Origin: Streptomyces sp. NBS 14/10
GTDB taxonomy: Bacteria > Actinomycetota > Actinomycetes > Streptomycetales > Streptomycetaceae
Direction of reading: 5' to 3'
Assembly (NCBI RefSeq): GCF_002224125.1
Contig: NZ_NCSM01000051.1
Location: 1-22,337, forward strand
DNA: 22,337 nt
Below the pieces are notes generated by a model that saw nothing but the letters and a program-made list of their open reading frames with translations, was not told where the DNA came from and did no database searches. Shown piece by piece: positions 10,850 through 17,958 of the stretch. The number at the start of each line of letters is the position of its first letter. The first letter of the stretch is position 1. The translations under genes and the position numbers were made by a program.

Positions 10850-11398
10850 CTACTGACAGTTCCCCGGCACTGTGACTACGCCGCGGGTGCGCCGGGCGTC
10901 GCCGGGGGCGAGCAAGCTGGTGAGTTCGGCAATCGCCTCGGACGACGGTTTGAAGTAGCGGCGGACGTTCTCCGGCTTCTTGTGCCGGGACTTCGCCATC
11001 AGCATCAGCAGCGAGGCGCCCTGTTCACCGAGATGGGTCAGGGCGGAGTGACGGTTCTCGTGCAGGTCCCAGCCCGTGCCCGGTCCGCGCACGGCGGTGT
11101 GCTCGTCGAGCAGAGCGCGGGCCTGCCCGTACGACAGCCGGGCCAGTCCGGTGTCCGGGCAGACGTCACGGGGGCTGACGACTCTGCCCGGCCCCGGGCG
11201 GCGGTGGGTGACGAATACCGGGCCGTGGGCGCGGCCTTTCAACAGACGGGGCAGGAGCCGGGCGGTGCCGGCGTCCCAGTACACGGGCTCCAGCACGCAG
11301 TCCTCGCGCGCCTGGCCGCGGCGGCGGGCCTTGGTCCGGGCGCCCTTCGCCTTGACCGGGCAGCGGCGCGCGGCGAGGTCCAGGTCCTGGATATTCAC
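10850..11398 (-). pseudogene. Tyrosine recombinase (phage integrase), C-terminal catalytic part
   Basis: The remaining 182 codons include the integrase catalytic end: [20 protein letters not shown] gives the HxxR motif, [13 protein letters not shown] gives the second His and the Tyr nucleophile. The first catalytic Arg (G-R-x-S-E) and the N-terminal arm- and core-binding domains should precede NIQDLDL but are missing. The open frame begins at a GTG at 11398, exactly where sequence changes to the serine recombinase on the other strand. Two unrelated recombinases were thus joined by deletion or insertion. Compared with relatives known to me, only the N-terminus is lost. Confidence 0.75.
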
Positions 11399-11421
11399 AC
11401 CACCGCCACGCCTCCGGCGGC

Positions 11422-11982
11422 CTCGAACTGGGGTATGCCCGGGTCTCCACCACCAAACAAAGCCTGTAACGCCAACTCGACGCCCTGGGCAACGCCGGTA
11501 TTCCCGACGAACAGATCTACGTCGACAAAAAGAGCGGCGCCACCGTCGAGCGCCCCGGCCTGGCCGACCTTCTCGCCTACGCCCGGCCCGGGGACACCAT
11601 CGTCGTGCACACCCTCGACCGGCTCGGCCGCAACCTGCGCGAAGTCCTCAACCTCGTCCACGACCTGAGTGAGAAAAAGATCGGGGTCTGCTCACTCGCC
11701 GACCCGCTGCCGATCAACACCGCCGACGAAGGCATGGGCCGCATCGCCTTCCTGCTGCTGGCCCTGTTCGCCGAGATGGAAGGCACCTTCACCGCCGAAT
11801 GCGCCGCTCACGCCCACGCCGTCGCCGAAGCCGCCGGCCGCCGCATCGACCGCCCCGTCGCCCACCCCGCCGACAAGATCGACTATGCAAGACTGCTGAA
11901 GCAGCAGGGCAGCAGCCTCGGCGAGATCGCCACGAAGACCGGCATTCCCAAGTCCTCCCTGCACCGCTACCTCCAGGCGTAG
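11422..11982 (+). pseudogene. Serine recombinase, nonsense-interrupted and lacking its start
   Basis: In one frame it reads [18 protein letters not shown] (11467-11469), then [20 protein letters not shown] and on through a full resolvase. Motifs include YARVS with the nucleophile Ser, [14 protein letters not shown], the [12 protein letters not shown]-helix, and a C-terminal helix-turn-helix ([23 protein letters not shown]). The TAA replaces a residue that is usually Glu in QSLERQ. The usual Met and first strand residues are gone because the frame joins the integrase remnant at about 11400. An internal ATG at 11605 would make a 125-residue piece without the catalytic Ser. Non-functional as a recombinase. 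Confidence 0.78.
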
Positions 11983-11990
11983 TAGCGGTG

Positions 11991-12029
11991 CCGAAGCCAG
12001 GGAAGGGCTGACGTCGAGGAGGGCTTCGG
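11991..12029. terminator. Inverted repeat between convergent genes, possible terminator
   Basis: CCGAAGCC (11991-11998) pairs with GGCTTCGG (12022-12029) across a 23-base loop. It lies in the 48-bp gap between the serine recombinase stop (11982) and the amidohydrolase stop (12031), where a bidirectional terminator would be expected. The long loop and lack of a T-run make it a weak candidate. Confidence 0.35.
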
Positions 12030-12030
12030 T

Positions 12031-12819
12031 TCAGAGGATGCCCAGGAGCCTGCCCAGAGTTCCCCCGAGCACCCGGTCACGTACTTCGCCAGGAGGGGTG
12101 ACCCGTTCGATGGTGGTGCGGGCGAGCACGGGATCACCGTAGGGGGCGTCCGAGCCGAACAAGGTCCGCTCGGGGATCTCACGGATCGCCAGCCGCACCG
12201 CGAAGATGATGTTGGCCGTGGACAGTTCCAGATACATGCTCGGCGTGTCCCGCACCAGTTCGATGGCCTCCATCCAGTTCATCCCACCGAGCTGGCTGAC
12301 TACCAGTGGAACCGCCGGGTAGCGCGCGGCGAGACGGGACAGGGCGCGCAGGTCTTCCGCAGTGGTGGGGGCGAAGCCATGGACGACGACAGGCAGCCCG
12401 CCATGGTCATGCGCCGCGGCGAGCACGGGCTCGATCCGGGCAGCCTCCCCCGCGGGAGGCGTGAGTTCCCCGATCCCGCGCAGTCCGTGCCCCACCACCT
12501 CGCGGTCGATCAGGGCCGCGATGTCCTCCTCGGACAGGTCCAGCGGCACGGAGCCGAACCCGATGAAACGGTCCGGGTGCGCGGCCAGGGTCTCGTGCAG
12601 CTCCGCCCAGGCGGTGCGGTAGCCGTCGACGCTGTTCCCACGGCCTGCCAGGGCATTGTCGAGGACGCTCATCTCGCGACGCAGTGATGCAAGATCAACA
12701 GCCCGTTCCGGATGCGGGCGGGTACCGAAGAGTACCGCGCGATCCACTCCCGCATCGTCCAAGGCGGCAAGGTGGCTTTCGACCGGGTCGTGGACATGGC
12801 TATGGGCATCAATGATCAC
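12031..12819 (-). CDS. Amidohydrolase (amidohydrolase-2, TIM-barrel metal-dependent hydrolase)
   Basis: A 262-residue TIM-barrel hydrolase of the COG2159 type. The metal ligands HxH (His6 and His8 in DAHSHVHD), His147 (PVVVHGF) and Asp224 (LFGSDAPYGDP) are visible. The strand-6 His normally found in the HLGG motif is replaced by Gln176 (VVSQLGGMNW), so chemistry may differ from typical hydrolases or decarboxylases. ATG 12819 starts MIIDAHSH, as usual for the family, preceded by an AGGAG-like site (reverse strand of ctcct). It is divergent from merR at 12921, sharing a 100-bp promoter region with a MerR-type operator, so it may be a MerR target. The substrate cannot be assigned. Confidence 0.82.
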   Translation of the reverse strand: MIIDAHSHVHDPVESHLAALDDAGVDRAVLFGTRPHPERAVDLASLRREMSVLDNALAGRGNSVDGYRTAWAELHETLAAHPDRFIGFGSVPLDLSEEDIAALIDREVVGHGLRGIGELTPPAGEAARIEPVLAAAHDHGGLPVVVHGFAPTTAEDLRALSRLAARYPAVPLVVSQLGGMNWMEAIELVRDTPSMYLELSTANIIFAVRLAIREIPERTLFGSDAPYGDPVLARTTIERVTPPGEVRDRVLGGTLGRLLGIL

Positions 12820-12880
12820 CAGGTACCTCCGAAGGAGAGCAGGCCGCCGGAATGCGGCAGGGCGGACGCACTGTTGCTCC

Positions 12881-12901
12881 TTGACACCATTGGAAGGTCA
12901 A
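12881..12901 (+). promoter_or_regulatory. Candidate MerR operator/promoter between amidohydrolase and merR
   Basis: TTGAC (12881-12885) and GTCAA (12897-12901) form an inverted repeat with an 11-base centre, and TTGACA can serve as a -35 box for merR. MerR proteins characteristically bind dyads inside stretched-spacer promoters. The centre also holds a partial ACC...GGT symmetry. No convincing -10 box is seen in either direction. Confidence 0.45.
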
Positions 12902-13159
12902 ACCCGAGAGGAAGCAGACAGTGCTCATCGGAGAACTGGCCAAGCGGACCGGGACCAGCGAACGCCTCCTGCGCTACTACGAACGGGCGGGGCTGCTCCG
13001 GCCCGTACGCCAGCCCAACGGGTACCGGACCTATGACGAGGCTGCCCCCGCCGTGGTCCTGCGGATCCGGGCCCTGCTCGCGGCGGGACTACCGACCCGC
13101 ATCATCCGCCAGGTCCTTCCCTGCACCAACGCCGAGTCCGCCGTACTGCCATGCCCCGG

Positions 13160-13168
13160 CATCCTGGA
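13160..13168 (+). repeat. Left target-site duplication of the 4.8-kb element
   Basis: CATCCTGGA, repeated exactly at 17959-17967 immediately outside the other end of the element. Nine bases is within the 8-10 bp known for the ISAs1 family. If the ends are set one base further in (at CAGGG) the duplication becomes 11 bp. Confidence 0.85.
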
Positions 13169-13188
13169 CCAGGGCGGCGTCGTTCAGG
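13169..13188 (+). repeat. Left terminal inverted repeat of the 4.8-kb element
   Basis: CCAGGGCGGCGTCGTTCAGG, the exact reverse complement of 17939-17958. After the 20 perfect bases, 8 of the next 12 also match. Ends starting CAGGG are what I recall for ISAs1-family elements. Confidence 0.88.
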
Positions 13189-13205
13189 GGTTCTGTCCGG
13201 TTTGA

Positions 13206-14394
13206 TCACGTGATGCCGAGGGTTGCCAGCGGTCGGGTGGCGTCTCGGCTGTGTTTGCGCAGGCCGGCGGCGATGTTGTCGCAGCCGGTCAGGCGGAGGG
13301 CGCCGATGGCCAGGTTGCGCAGTGCCGCCATGGCCCGGGGCGCGGTCCCGGTCCGCACACGGGAGGCGTCTTCGGCGAAGGTGGTGTCGCGCACGTGGTG
13401 GATCTTGTTCTCGATGCCCCAGTGTTCGCGTATACGGTGCGCGATCTCGGGGGCATCGGCCTGCTCGGCCGTCAGATCGGTGACCGCGTAGACACGTTCC
13501 AGGGTGACCTTCCTGGTGGTGACCGTCCGGCGGCGGCGCACGATCTGCACGGCCTGGGCGGCGTGGGGGAAGTCGAGGCCGCGGGTGACGGTGCAGGTCT
13601 TGACGCGGCGGATCTCGTCACGGCCGTGCTCCGTGGCGCGGGTCTTGTCCAGCAGCGGAACCTCCCGCCAGGGCAGCTGCTTGAGGTGCTGGTGCAGCAG
13701 CGGCTGATTCCCCTTGATCACGGCGATGTAGTGGGCCTTCTTCTCCTCCACCAGGAAGCGGGCATGGGCTGTCTGGGAGTGCAGGGCGTCGAAGGTGACC
13801 ATGATGTCGGCCAGGTCGAGGTCGGCGAGCATCGGCCGGAAGACGGTGATCTCGTTGGTCTTGGCGCTGACCTCACGCTGGGCTGCGACCAGGCCGGTCC
13901 CGGTCATCGCGGCCAGAAGGTGGACCGGGGTGCCGTCGGCGCGGCGCCGCGAACGCTCTTGCCGTCCACGGCCAGCGAGCGGCGGGCGCGTCTGCCCAGG
14001 CCATGGTCGGGTCGCGGGCGGCGAGCCAGGCGCCGATCGCCTCGTCGAGGGCGTCGCCGTCCACGCGCTGCAGGATTCGGCGCACGGTGGCTTCGGTCGG
14101 GGCGGTGGGCCCGGCGGGTTCGCGGCTGGGGCCGCCGAGGGTGGTGAGCACGGCGGCTGGGGCGTCGGCTGCCCATTCCGCGATCGCGGTCAGGGATTTC
14201 GCGCCGGCCAGTACCGCGCACGCGGCGAGTGCGAGGACGAAGGCGAGGGGGTGGCGGCGCCCCTTGGCCCTACGTGGATCGGGCACGGTCGCGAGGCGGT
14301 CCAGCAGCTCCGGGTGTTCCCCGGGCTCGGCAGGGCGGCCGGTGGCGAGCCGGCCCAGGCCGGCGGGGATGGGCGCTGATGATCGGGCAGGCAC
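13206..14394 (-). pseudogene. ISAs1-family transposase, frameshifted
   Basis: Starts at GTG 14394 (PARSSAPIPAGLGRLATGRP) and reads through RRHPLAFVLALAACAVLAGAKSL and PTEATVRRILQRVD to about 13990. The catalytic LAVDGKSVRGA is then in a second frame, and from about 13945 to the stop at 13206 the protein is in a third (GTGLVAAQREVSAKTNEI, MVTFDALHSQ, EHWGIENKIHHVRDTTFAEDAS). At least two single-base losses are needed; one is in the G-A-R-R region (ggcgccgcgccgac). The HWGIENK...D...FAED signature and the overall order identify the ISAs1 (H-repeat-associated) family. It is the only transposase inside the 4.8-kb element and probably moved it originally. Confidence 0.85.
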
Positions 14395-14541
14395 GGTCTT
14401 CCGGCGTGGTGATGACAGCGGCCAAGATCCTTTCCCCTGCGGACGGCCAGTTGGACTCCCCACCGGAGGACTGGCTTGTACGCAGGGTGATCGTCGCCGA
14501 GGGATGACCCGAACCGTGGTGGCGAGGGGCCCGGGCTGGGG
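14395..14541. other. Spacer between transposase start and cargo
   Basis: Non-coding as far as I can see. I searched it for an inner copy of the 20-bp terminal repeat that would define a simple 1.3-kb IS and found none. The only partial likeness is CAGGGTGATCGTCGCC near 14492, in the direct and not the inverted orientation. It should contain the promoter of the transposase. Confidence 0.4.
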
Positions 14542-15264
14542 TTACCTGGCGGTCGGCTCGGGGTGGATCTGCTCGATGCGGTCGCGCTTGCTGTACAGGT
14601 CCCAGTAGTGCTCGGCGAGGTCGTCGGGGTCGACGAGCGGGCCGACGCCTTCGGGCAGGGATGCGGCGGCGATCTCTCCCATCTCGCTGCGGGCGATGAA
14701 GGCCGCGATGGACAGGGTGCCGGCGTAGGCGCCGATGTCGGCGAGTTCGCCGTTGAGGGAGTGCAGCCAGTTGCGGGCGGCGGACATCAGCGGGCCCACG
14801 CCGCTCATGTACGGCCGCGGCGCCACGGCGGTGTGGCCGGTGGTCATCAGGAACGCGCCGTCGCCGCGCTCGGCCCACTCGGGCAGCACCGCGCGGACCA
14901 CCTCGACCGGGGTGAGCAGGAGAAGGGGGCTGTCCTTCTGCAAGGTGGCGGCGTCCAGCTTGGCGGCGGGGGCGAAGCTCTGTTCCCCGCTGATCGGCCC
15001 GTACTCGATGACGTCGATCCGGCCGAACCGCCCGCGGACGGCGTCGATAAGGGCGGGAACCTCGGCGGGCTTGGAGAGGTCGGCGGTGAATCCGACCGCG
15101 TCAATGCCCTCACCGGTGAGCTGTTCGACGAGTGCGTCGAGACGGTCCTTGCGGCGGGCGACGAGGGCGACGCGGAAGCCTTCGCGGGCGAAGCGGCGGG
15201 CGACGGAGGCGCCGAGACCGGTGCCGGCTCCGAAGACCGCAATGACCTTGGAAGCTTCGGACAT
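14542..15264 (-). CDS. SDR-family oxidoreductase lacking the YxxxK lysine
   Basis: A 240-residue Rossmann-fold protein. GAGTGLG (12-18) is the nucleotide-binding loop, and ARRKDRLDAL (36-45) suggests NADP preference through its Arg residues. In the catalytic region TTGH (141-144) and Tyr152 are present, but the residue four after the Tyr is Val156, not Lys, so the classical YxxxK is incomplete. It may be a non-catalytic or divergent SDR. ATG 15264 has GAGGAG 8 bases upstream. It is the last gene of the minus-strand cluster, 53 bp after the NAD(P)-binding gene. Its location inside the 4.8-kb element marks it as cargo. Confidence 0.85.
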   Translation of the reverse strand: MSEASKVIAVFGAGTGLGASVARRFAREGFRVALVARRKDRLDALVEQLTGEGIDAVGFTADLSKPAEVPALIDAVRGRFGRIDVIEYGPISGEQSFAPAAKLDAATLQKDSPLLLLTPVEVVRAVLPEWAERGDGAFLMTTGHTAVAPRPYMSGVGPLMSAARNWLHSLNGELADIGAYAGTLSIAAFIARSEMGEIAAASLPEGVGPLVDPDDLAEHYWDLYSKRDRIEQIHPEPTAR

Positions 15265-15317
15265 GGGGATGTCTCCTCGGGATTTCGTGGGACTGTTCAA
15301 CAGGGGTTCGAGGTGGG

Positions 15318-15980
15318 TCAGCCGCGGGCGTTCCACACCAGCGGCGCGCTGCGGATCCAGGTCTCCTCGTCGATGGCGTCGAGGAGGAAGCGGGCGAGGT
15401 CGGTCCGGTTGATCCAGCGCCCGGGGGCGGTGGTGCCCGGGTCGGCGGCGTGCAGGGGTCCGGTGGCGGGCCTGTCGGTGAGTGCGACGGCGCGGGCGAG
15501 GGTCCAGTCGGTGTCGGAGGCGCGCACGACATGGTCGACGCCGGTGTGGTCGGTGAAGCCGGCCTTGATGTTCGACAGGTTGATGAACGCCTTCATAAGC
15601 GGGTTGAGGCGGGCCCAGTCGTCGCCGGCGCCCTGTGAGGAGGTCAGGGCGATCCGGCGGATGCCCTGTTCGGCCATGACGGTCAGGGTGTTGCGGGCGG
15701 CGTCGGTCATGAACATCGGCGGGCTGACCGGCTTGGCCCAGGGGTTGTCGGAGGCGCGGGCGTTGTTCAGCGCGCTGATCACCGCCTGGGTGCCCTGGGC
15801 GGCCCGGCGGATGTCGTCGATGTTCGCGGGCGTGCCCTGGATCAGCTCGACACCGGTCGGGGCATGGACGGCGGAGGGATCGCGGACGAGGGCGCGGACG
15901 CGGTGGCCGCGTTCGGCGGCCTGTGCCAGGACGTGGATGCCGGTGCGGCCGCTGCCGCCGAGGACGAGCAGGTCGGTCAT
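15318..15980 (-). CDS. NAD(P)-binding (atypical SDR, NmrA/SDR_a5-like) protein
   Basis: A 220-residue Rossmann protein of the atypical SDR type that includes quinone- and flavin-reductase-like members. LVLGGSGRTGIHVLAQAAERGH holds the GGSGRTG loop (8-14), LVRDPS follows strand 2, and SALNNAR, RRIALTSSQGAG and DTDWTLARAVALTD are typical of the family. There is no signal peptide. The start at ATG 15980 is natural because the GxxGxxG motif begins within eight residues; the ribosome site is weak (AAGG too far away), so it may be translated by coupling. It lies 68 bp after doxX in the same orientation. Likely role inferred from context: NAD(P)H-dependent reduction or sensing of an electrophile. 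Confidence 0.85.
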   Translation of the reverse strand: MTDLLVLGGSGRTGIHVLAQAAERGHRVRALVRDPSAVHAPTGVELIQGTPANIDDIRRAAQGTQAVISALNNARASDNPWAKPVSPPMFMTDAARNTLTVMAEQGIRRIALTSSQGAGDDWARLNPLMKAFINLSNIKAGFTDHTGVDHVVRASDTDWTLARAVALTDRPATGPLHAADPGTTAPGRWINRTDLARFLLDAIDEETWIRSAPLVWNARG

Positions 15981-16048
15981 GGGGAGTCATCGCCTTTCGT
16001 GGGCGGAGGGCCGGCAGCGGGCGCCGGCCGGGGATGGATTCGGAAGGG

Positions 16049-16420
16049 TCAGAAGGAGTACGGGCCGAAGCGGCCCCAGGCCACCACGACGGACAGGGCC
16101 AGCAGCACGCCGTTCATGCCGATCGCGCTGTACTCCCGGCGGCGGAGGTGGAAGGTGCCGGCCAGCGCCATCACCACCGCGACGCCGAGTGCGGCGAGCG
16201 GTGTGAGGACTACCGCGATGCCGGTGGCGGCGGGCAGGACCAGGCCGAGTGCGGCGGCCAGCTCGACCGCCCCGATCAGCCGCACCGTGCCCGGCGTGAG
16301 GTCCTTGGCGTAGGGGAGGGTGCCGACGAGCTTGTGGATCGGCTGGGTCGTCTTCATGACGCCGGCCATCGCGAACACTGCGGCCAGCAGTCCCTGCAGT
16401 ACCCACAGCAGGACGTTCAT
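16049..16420 (-). CDS. DoxX-family integral membrane protein
   Basis: A 123-residue membrane protein with four predicted segments: LLWVLQGLLAAVFAMAGVMK (5-24), IGAVELAAALGLVLPAAT, VVLTPLAALGVAVVMALAG, and NGVLLALSVVVAW. The first segment followed by MAGVMK and the size fit DoxX/DoxD-like proteins, which are found with thiol or quinone redox systems. It is 39 bp downstream of the DsbA-like gene and in the same orientation, suggesting co-transcription. I infer that it works at the membrane together with the thiol-disulfide enzyme; the direct substrate is unknown. Confidence 0.85.
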   Translation of the reverse strand: MNVLLWVLQGLLAAVFAMAGVMKTTQPIHKLVGTLPYAKDLTPGTVRLIGAVELAAALGLVLPAATGIAVVLTPLAALGVAVVMALAGTFHLRRREYSAIGMNGVLLALSVVVAWGRFGPYSF

Positions 16421-16459
16421 CGGACTCCTGGCTTCTGGATCACGGGGGCTATGGGGAGA

Positions 16460-17170
16460 TCAGCCGTGTACGGGGACGGCGCAGCCGTCCGGGCCGCAGG
16501 CCGGGGCGTCGCCACCGGCGGGGGTGAGGGGGTGGGTGTCGTCCCAAGCAGTGCGGAGCAGGTCCAGCAGGGTGTCGCTGTCCTGGGCACCGGGGACGCC
16601 GTAGCGGCCGTCGATGACGATGAACGGAGCACCCGTCGCGCCGAGGCGCTGAGCGCGGGCCGCGTCATCGCGGACCTGCTCGCGGTAGCGGTGCTGGGCG
16701 AGGGCCTGTCGGGTCTGCTCGCGATCCAGGCCCAGGGTGTCGGCGAGGGCGAGCAGGTCGTCCAGGGAGAAGACGGGCTTGGCCTTGCCGAAGTAGGTGT
16801 CGAAGATCGCGTCCCACGCTTTACGGTTCTTGCCCTGGGCGGAGGCGTGGGCGAGGAACTCGTGGGCCAGGTCGGTGTTGCCGACCTGGTTGTCCAGTAC
16901 CCGGTAGGGGCTCAGACCCTCGGCTGCGGCCAGTGTCTCGATCCGCCGGGTCGACGCCTCGGCCTGACCGCCGCCCACACCGTGCCGTCGCAGCAGAGCC
17001 TCGCGGACGGAGAAGGTGCGGTCCTCGGGGAAGCTGCTGCTGAGCGGGAACGAGTGGTGGACCACCTCCACCTCGCCCGCGTACTCGAACCGCTCGACGG
17101 CCCGCTGCAGACGGTGATGGCCCAGCCCGCACCAGGGGCACGTCACCTCGGACCAGATGTCCACCTTCAC
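16460..17170 (-). CDS. DsbA-family (FrnE-like) thiol-disulfide oxidoreductase
   Basis: A 236-residue cytosolic DsbA-like protein. The thioredoxin active site CPWC is at 11-14 (DIWSEVTCPWCGLGHHRLQRA). The helical insertion runs to about residue 150, and GATGAPFIVIDGRYGVPGAQ is the cis-Pro loop typical of FrnE. The C-terminal CGPDGC adds a second Cys pair, often seen in Streptomyces members. GTG 17170 is preferred because GGAGG sits 6 bases before it; GTG 17173 is also possible. There is no signal peptide. It is the first gene of the minus-strand cluster, divergent from the HxlR regulator, with the palindromic operator candidate 17-33 bp upstream of its start. Confidence 0.9.
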   Translation of the reverse strand: MKVDIWSEVTCPWCGLGHHRLQRAVERFEYAGEVEVVHHSFPLSSSFPEDRTFSVREALLRRHGVGGGQAEASTRRIETLAAAEGLSPYRVLDNQVGNTDLAHEFLAHASAQGKNRKAWDAIFDTYFGKAKPVFSLDDLLALADTLGLDREQTRQALAQHRYREQVRDDAARAQRLGATGAPFIVIDGRYGVPGAQDSDTLLDLLRTAWDDTHPLTPAGGDAPACGPDGCAVPVHG

Positions 17171-17186
17171 CACGCACCTCCAATTC

Positions 17187-17203
17187 TTACGACTTGTTCG
17201 TAA
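17187..17203. promoter_or_regulatory. Candidate HxlR operator (palindrome)
   Basis: TTACGACTTGTTCGTAA: 6-bp perfect arms (TTACGA/TCGTAA) with a 5-base centre; the flanking bases (C on both sides) are not complementary. It lies in the roughly 105-bp region shared by the divergent dsbA-like and hxlR genes. HxlR dimers commonly bind such dyads in divergent promoters. A weaker GTAT-N8-ATAC dyad lies at 17219-17234. Confidence 0.6.
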
Positions 17204-17275
17204 CGCCATGGTGGACCAGTATGGAAGGCGATACAAAAGGCACATCCGTGTGCGTGCCGGAGAGGAATGTGCGTC

Positions 17276-17722
17276 ATGGAACAGACCCGCGAAACGAAGG
17301 CGGCCGGTGGGGCGGAGGTGGTCGGGGCGGCGGCAATCGGGCCGTGCGCGGCGATCCCCGCCGAGCACATGACCTTCATCCGCGAGGTCCTGGACCGCGT
17401 CGGCGACAAGTGGAGCCTGCTGCTGATCGCCGTCCTGGAGCCGGGCCCGCTGCGCTACACCGACCTGCAGCGCCAAGTCCCCGGGATCTCCCAGCGCATG
17501 CTCACCCTCACCCTGCGCCAACTCCAGCAGGACGGCCTGATCTCCCGCACTGCCTACGCCGAAGTGCCCCCGCGCGTCGAGTACACCCTGACCCCGCTCG
17601 GCCGTGGCCTCCACGAGATCGCCACGTCCCTGGTCGGTTGGGCCGCCGCCCACCACGACGAGATCCGTGAGAACCGGGCCCGCACGACCTCAGCGCAGCC
17701 GCGTACGACTGCACGCGCCTGA
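17276..17722 (+). CDS. HxlR-family winged-helix transcriptional regulator
   Basis: A 148-residue HxlR regulator. The core is MTFIREVLDRVGDKWSLLLIAVL, LRYTDLQRQVPGISQRMLTLTLRQLQQDGLISR (recognition helix) and the PPRVEYTLTPLGRGL wing. Cys24 (IGPCAAIP) lies just before the DNA-binding core, where redox-sensing HxlR proteins (YodB and HypR types) carry their reactive Cys. ATG 17276 is preferred, since AGAGG lies 10 bases before it; ATG 17267 sits too close to that site. It is divergent from dsbA-doxX-oxidoreductase-SDR. Inferred role: repressor that is relieved by thiol or electrophile stress and controls that cluster and itself. A hairpin terminator follows at 17758. Confidence 0.88.
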   Translation: MEQTRETKAAGGAEVVGAAAIGPCAAIPAEHMTFIREVLDRVGDKWSLLLIAVLEPGPLRYTDLQRQVPGISQRMLTLTLRQLQQDGLISRTAYAEVPPRVEYTLTPLGRGLHEIATSLVGWAAAHHDEIRENRARTTSAQPRTTARA

Positions 17723-17757
17723 GCTACCAGAGACCGTCACCGACTGTAGCGAAACAC

Positions 17758-17787
17758 GCGGCCACCCGACTCCCCGTCGGTGGCCGC
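17758..17787 (+). terminator. GC-rich hairpin after hxlR
   Basis: GCGGCCACC (17758-17766) pairs with GGTGGCCGC (17779-17787); GAC/GTC extend the stem past a one-base bulge, leaving a TCCCC loop. It begins 36 bases after the hxlR stop, within the mobile element. Strong stem, no T-run, as is common in Streptomyces. Confidence 0.65.
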
Positions 17788-17938
17788 GGCTGGAGGATTC
17801 CCACTGGCCACCGACATGGTGATCAGGGACTCGACACCTCATGACCACTCGGAGGCTGTGCCTGCCTCCGTTCCAGCCCGGTCCGCGAATCCCACAGTCA
17901 CGTCAGCTGCCTGAATCGGCATCAAGACGGACACATCG

Positions 17939-17958
17939 CCTGAACGACGCCGCCCTGG
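17939..17958 (-). repeat. Right terminal inverted repeat of the 4.8-kb element
   Basis: The exact reverse complement of the left repeat at 13169-13188, immediately followed by the second CATCCTGGA duplication at 17959-17967. The 150 bp between the hxlR terminator and this repeat hold no gene that I can see. Confidence 0.88.

Larger units (their letters stand above)
12921..13205 (+). pseudogene. MerR-family regulator, 5' part, interrupted by a 4.8-kb element
   Basis: GTG 12921 follows GAGAGGAAG and begins a typical MerR DNA-binding domain: LIGELAKRTGTSERLLRYYERAGLL, the NGYRTYDE wing, then the IRALLAAGLPTRIIRQVLPC helix. Native coding sequence stops at 13168 after CPGIL. The last 12 codons (ending QGGVVQGFCPV) are read from the inverted repeat of the inserted element. 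The missing end is at 17968-18112; joined, the gene gives a 130-residue MerR protein in a single frame. The truncated form keeps DNA binding but lacks the dimerisation helix, so it is probably inactive. Confidence 0.85.
13169..17958. mobile_element. 4790-bp ISAs1-type transporter element with redox cargo, inserted in merR
   Basis: The ends are perfect 20-bp inverted repeats (13169-13188 and 17939-17958); 28 of the outer 32 positions match. A 9-bp duplication CATCCTGGA flanks them. Joining the sequence outside restores a continuous merR frame. Contents from left to right: an ISAs1-type transposase pseudogene (minus); SDR, NAD(P)-binding, DoxX and DsbA genes (all minus); an HxlR regulator (plus); and a terminator hairpin. 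The transposase stop is only 18 bp from the left repeat, as in a simple IS, but about 3.5 kb of cargo separates its start from the right repeat. No second transposase is present. The unit therefore fits a transporter IS. Cargo frames are open, whereas the transposase is broken, so this copy is immobile unless helped in trans. Confidence 0.85.

Noticed and set aside
14492..14512. CAGGGTGATCGTCGCC as an inner end of a simple ISAs1 element
   Set aside because: It resembles the terminal repeat only with a gap and lies in direct, not inverted, orientation.
14563..17203. Long plus-strand open frames opposite the SDR/DoxX/DsbA genes
   Set aside because: They are antisense shadows in high-GC DNA: composition is Gly/Ala/Arg-rich without domains, and the minus-strand genes have clear motifs and ribosome sites.
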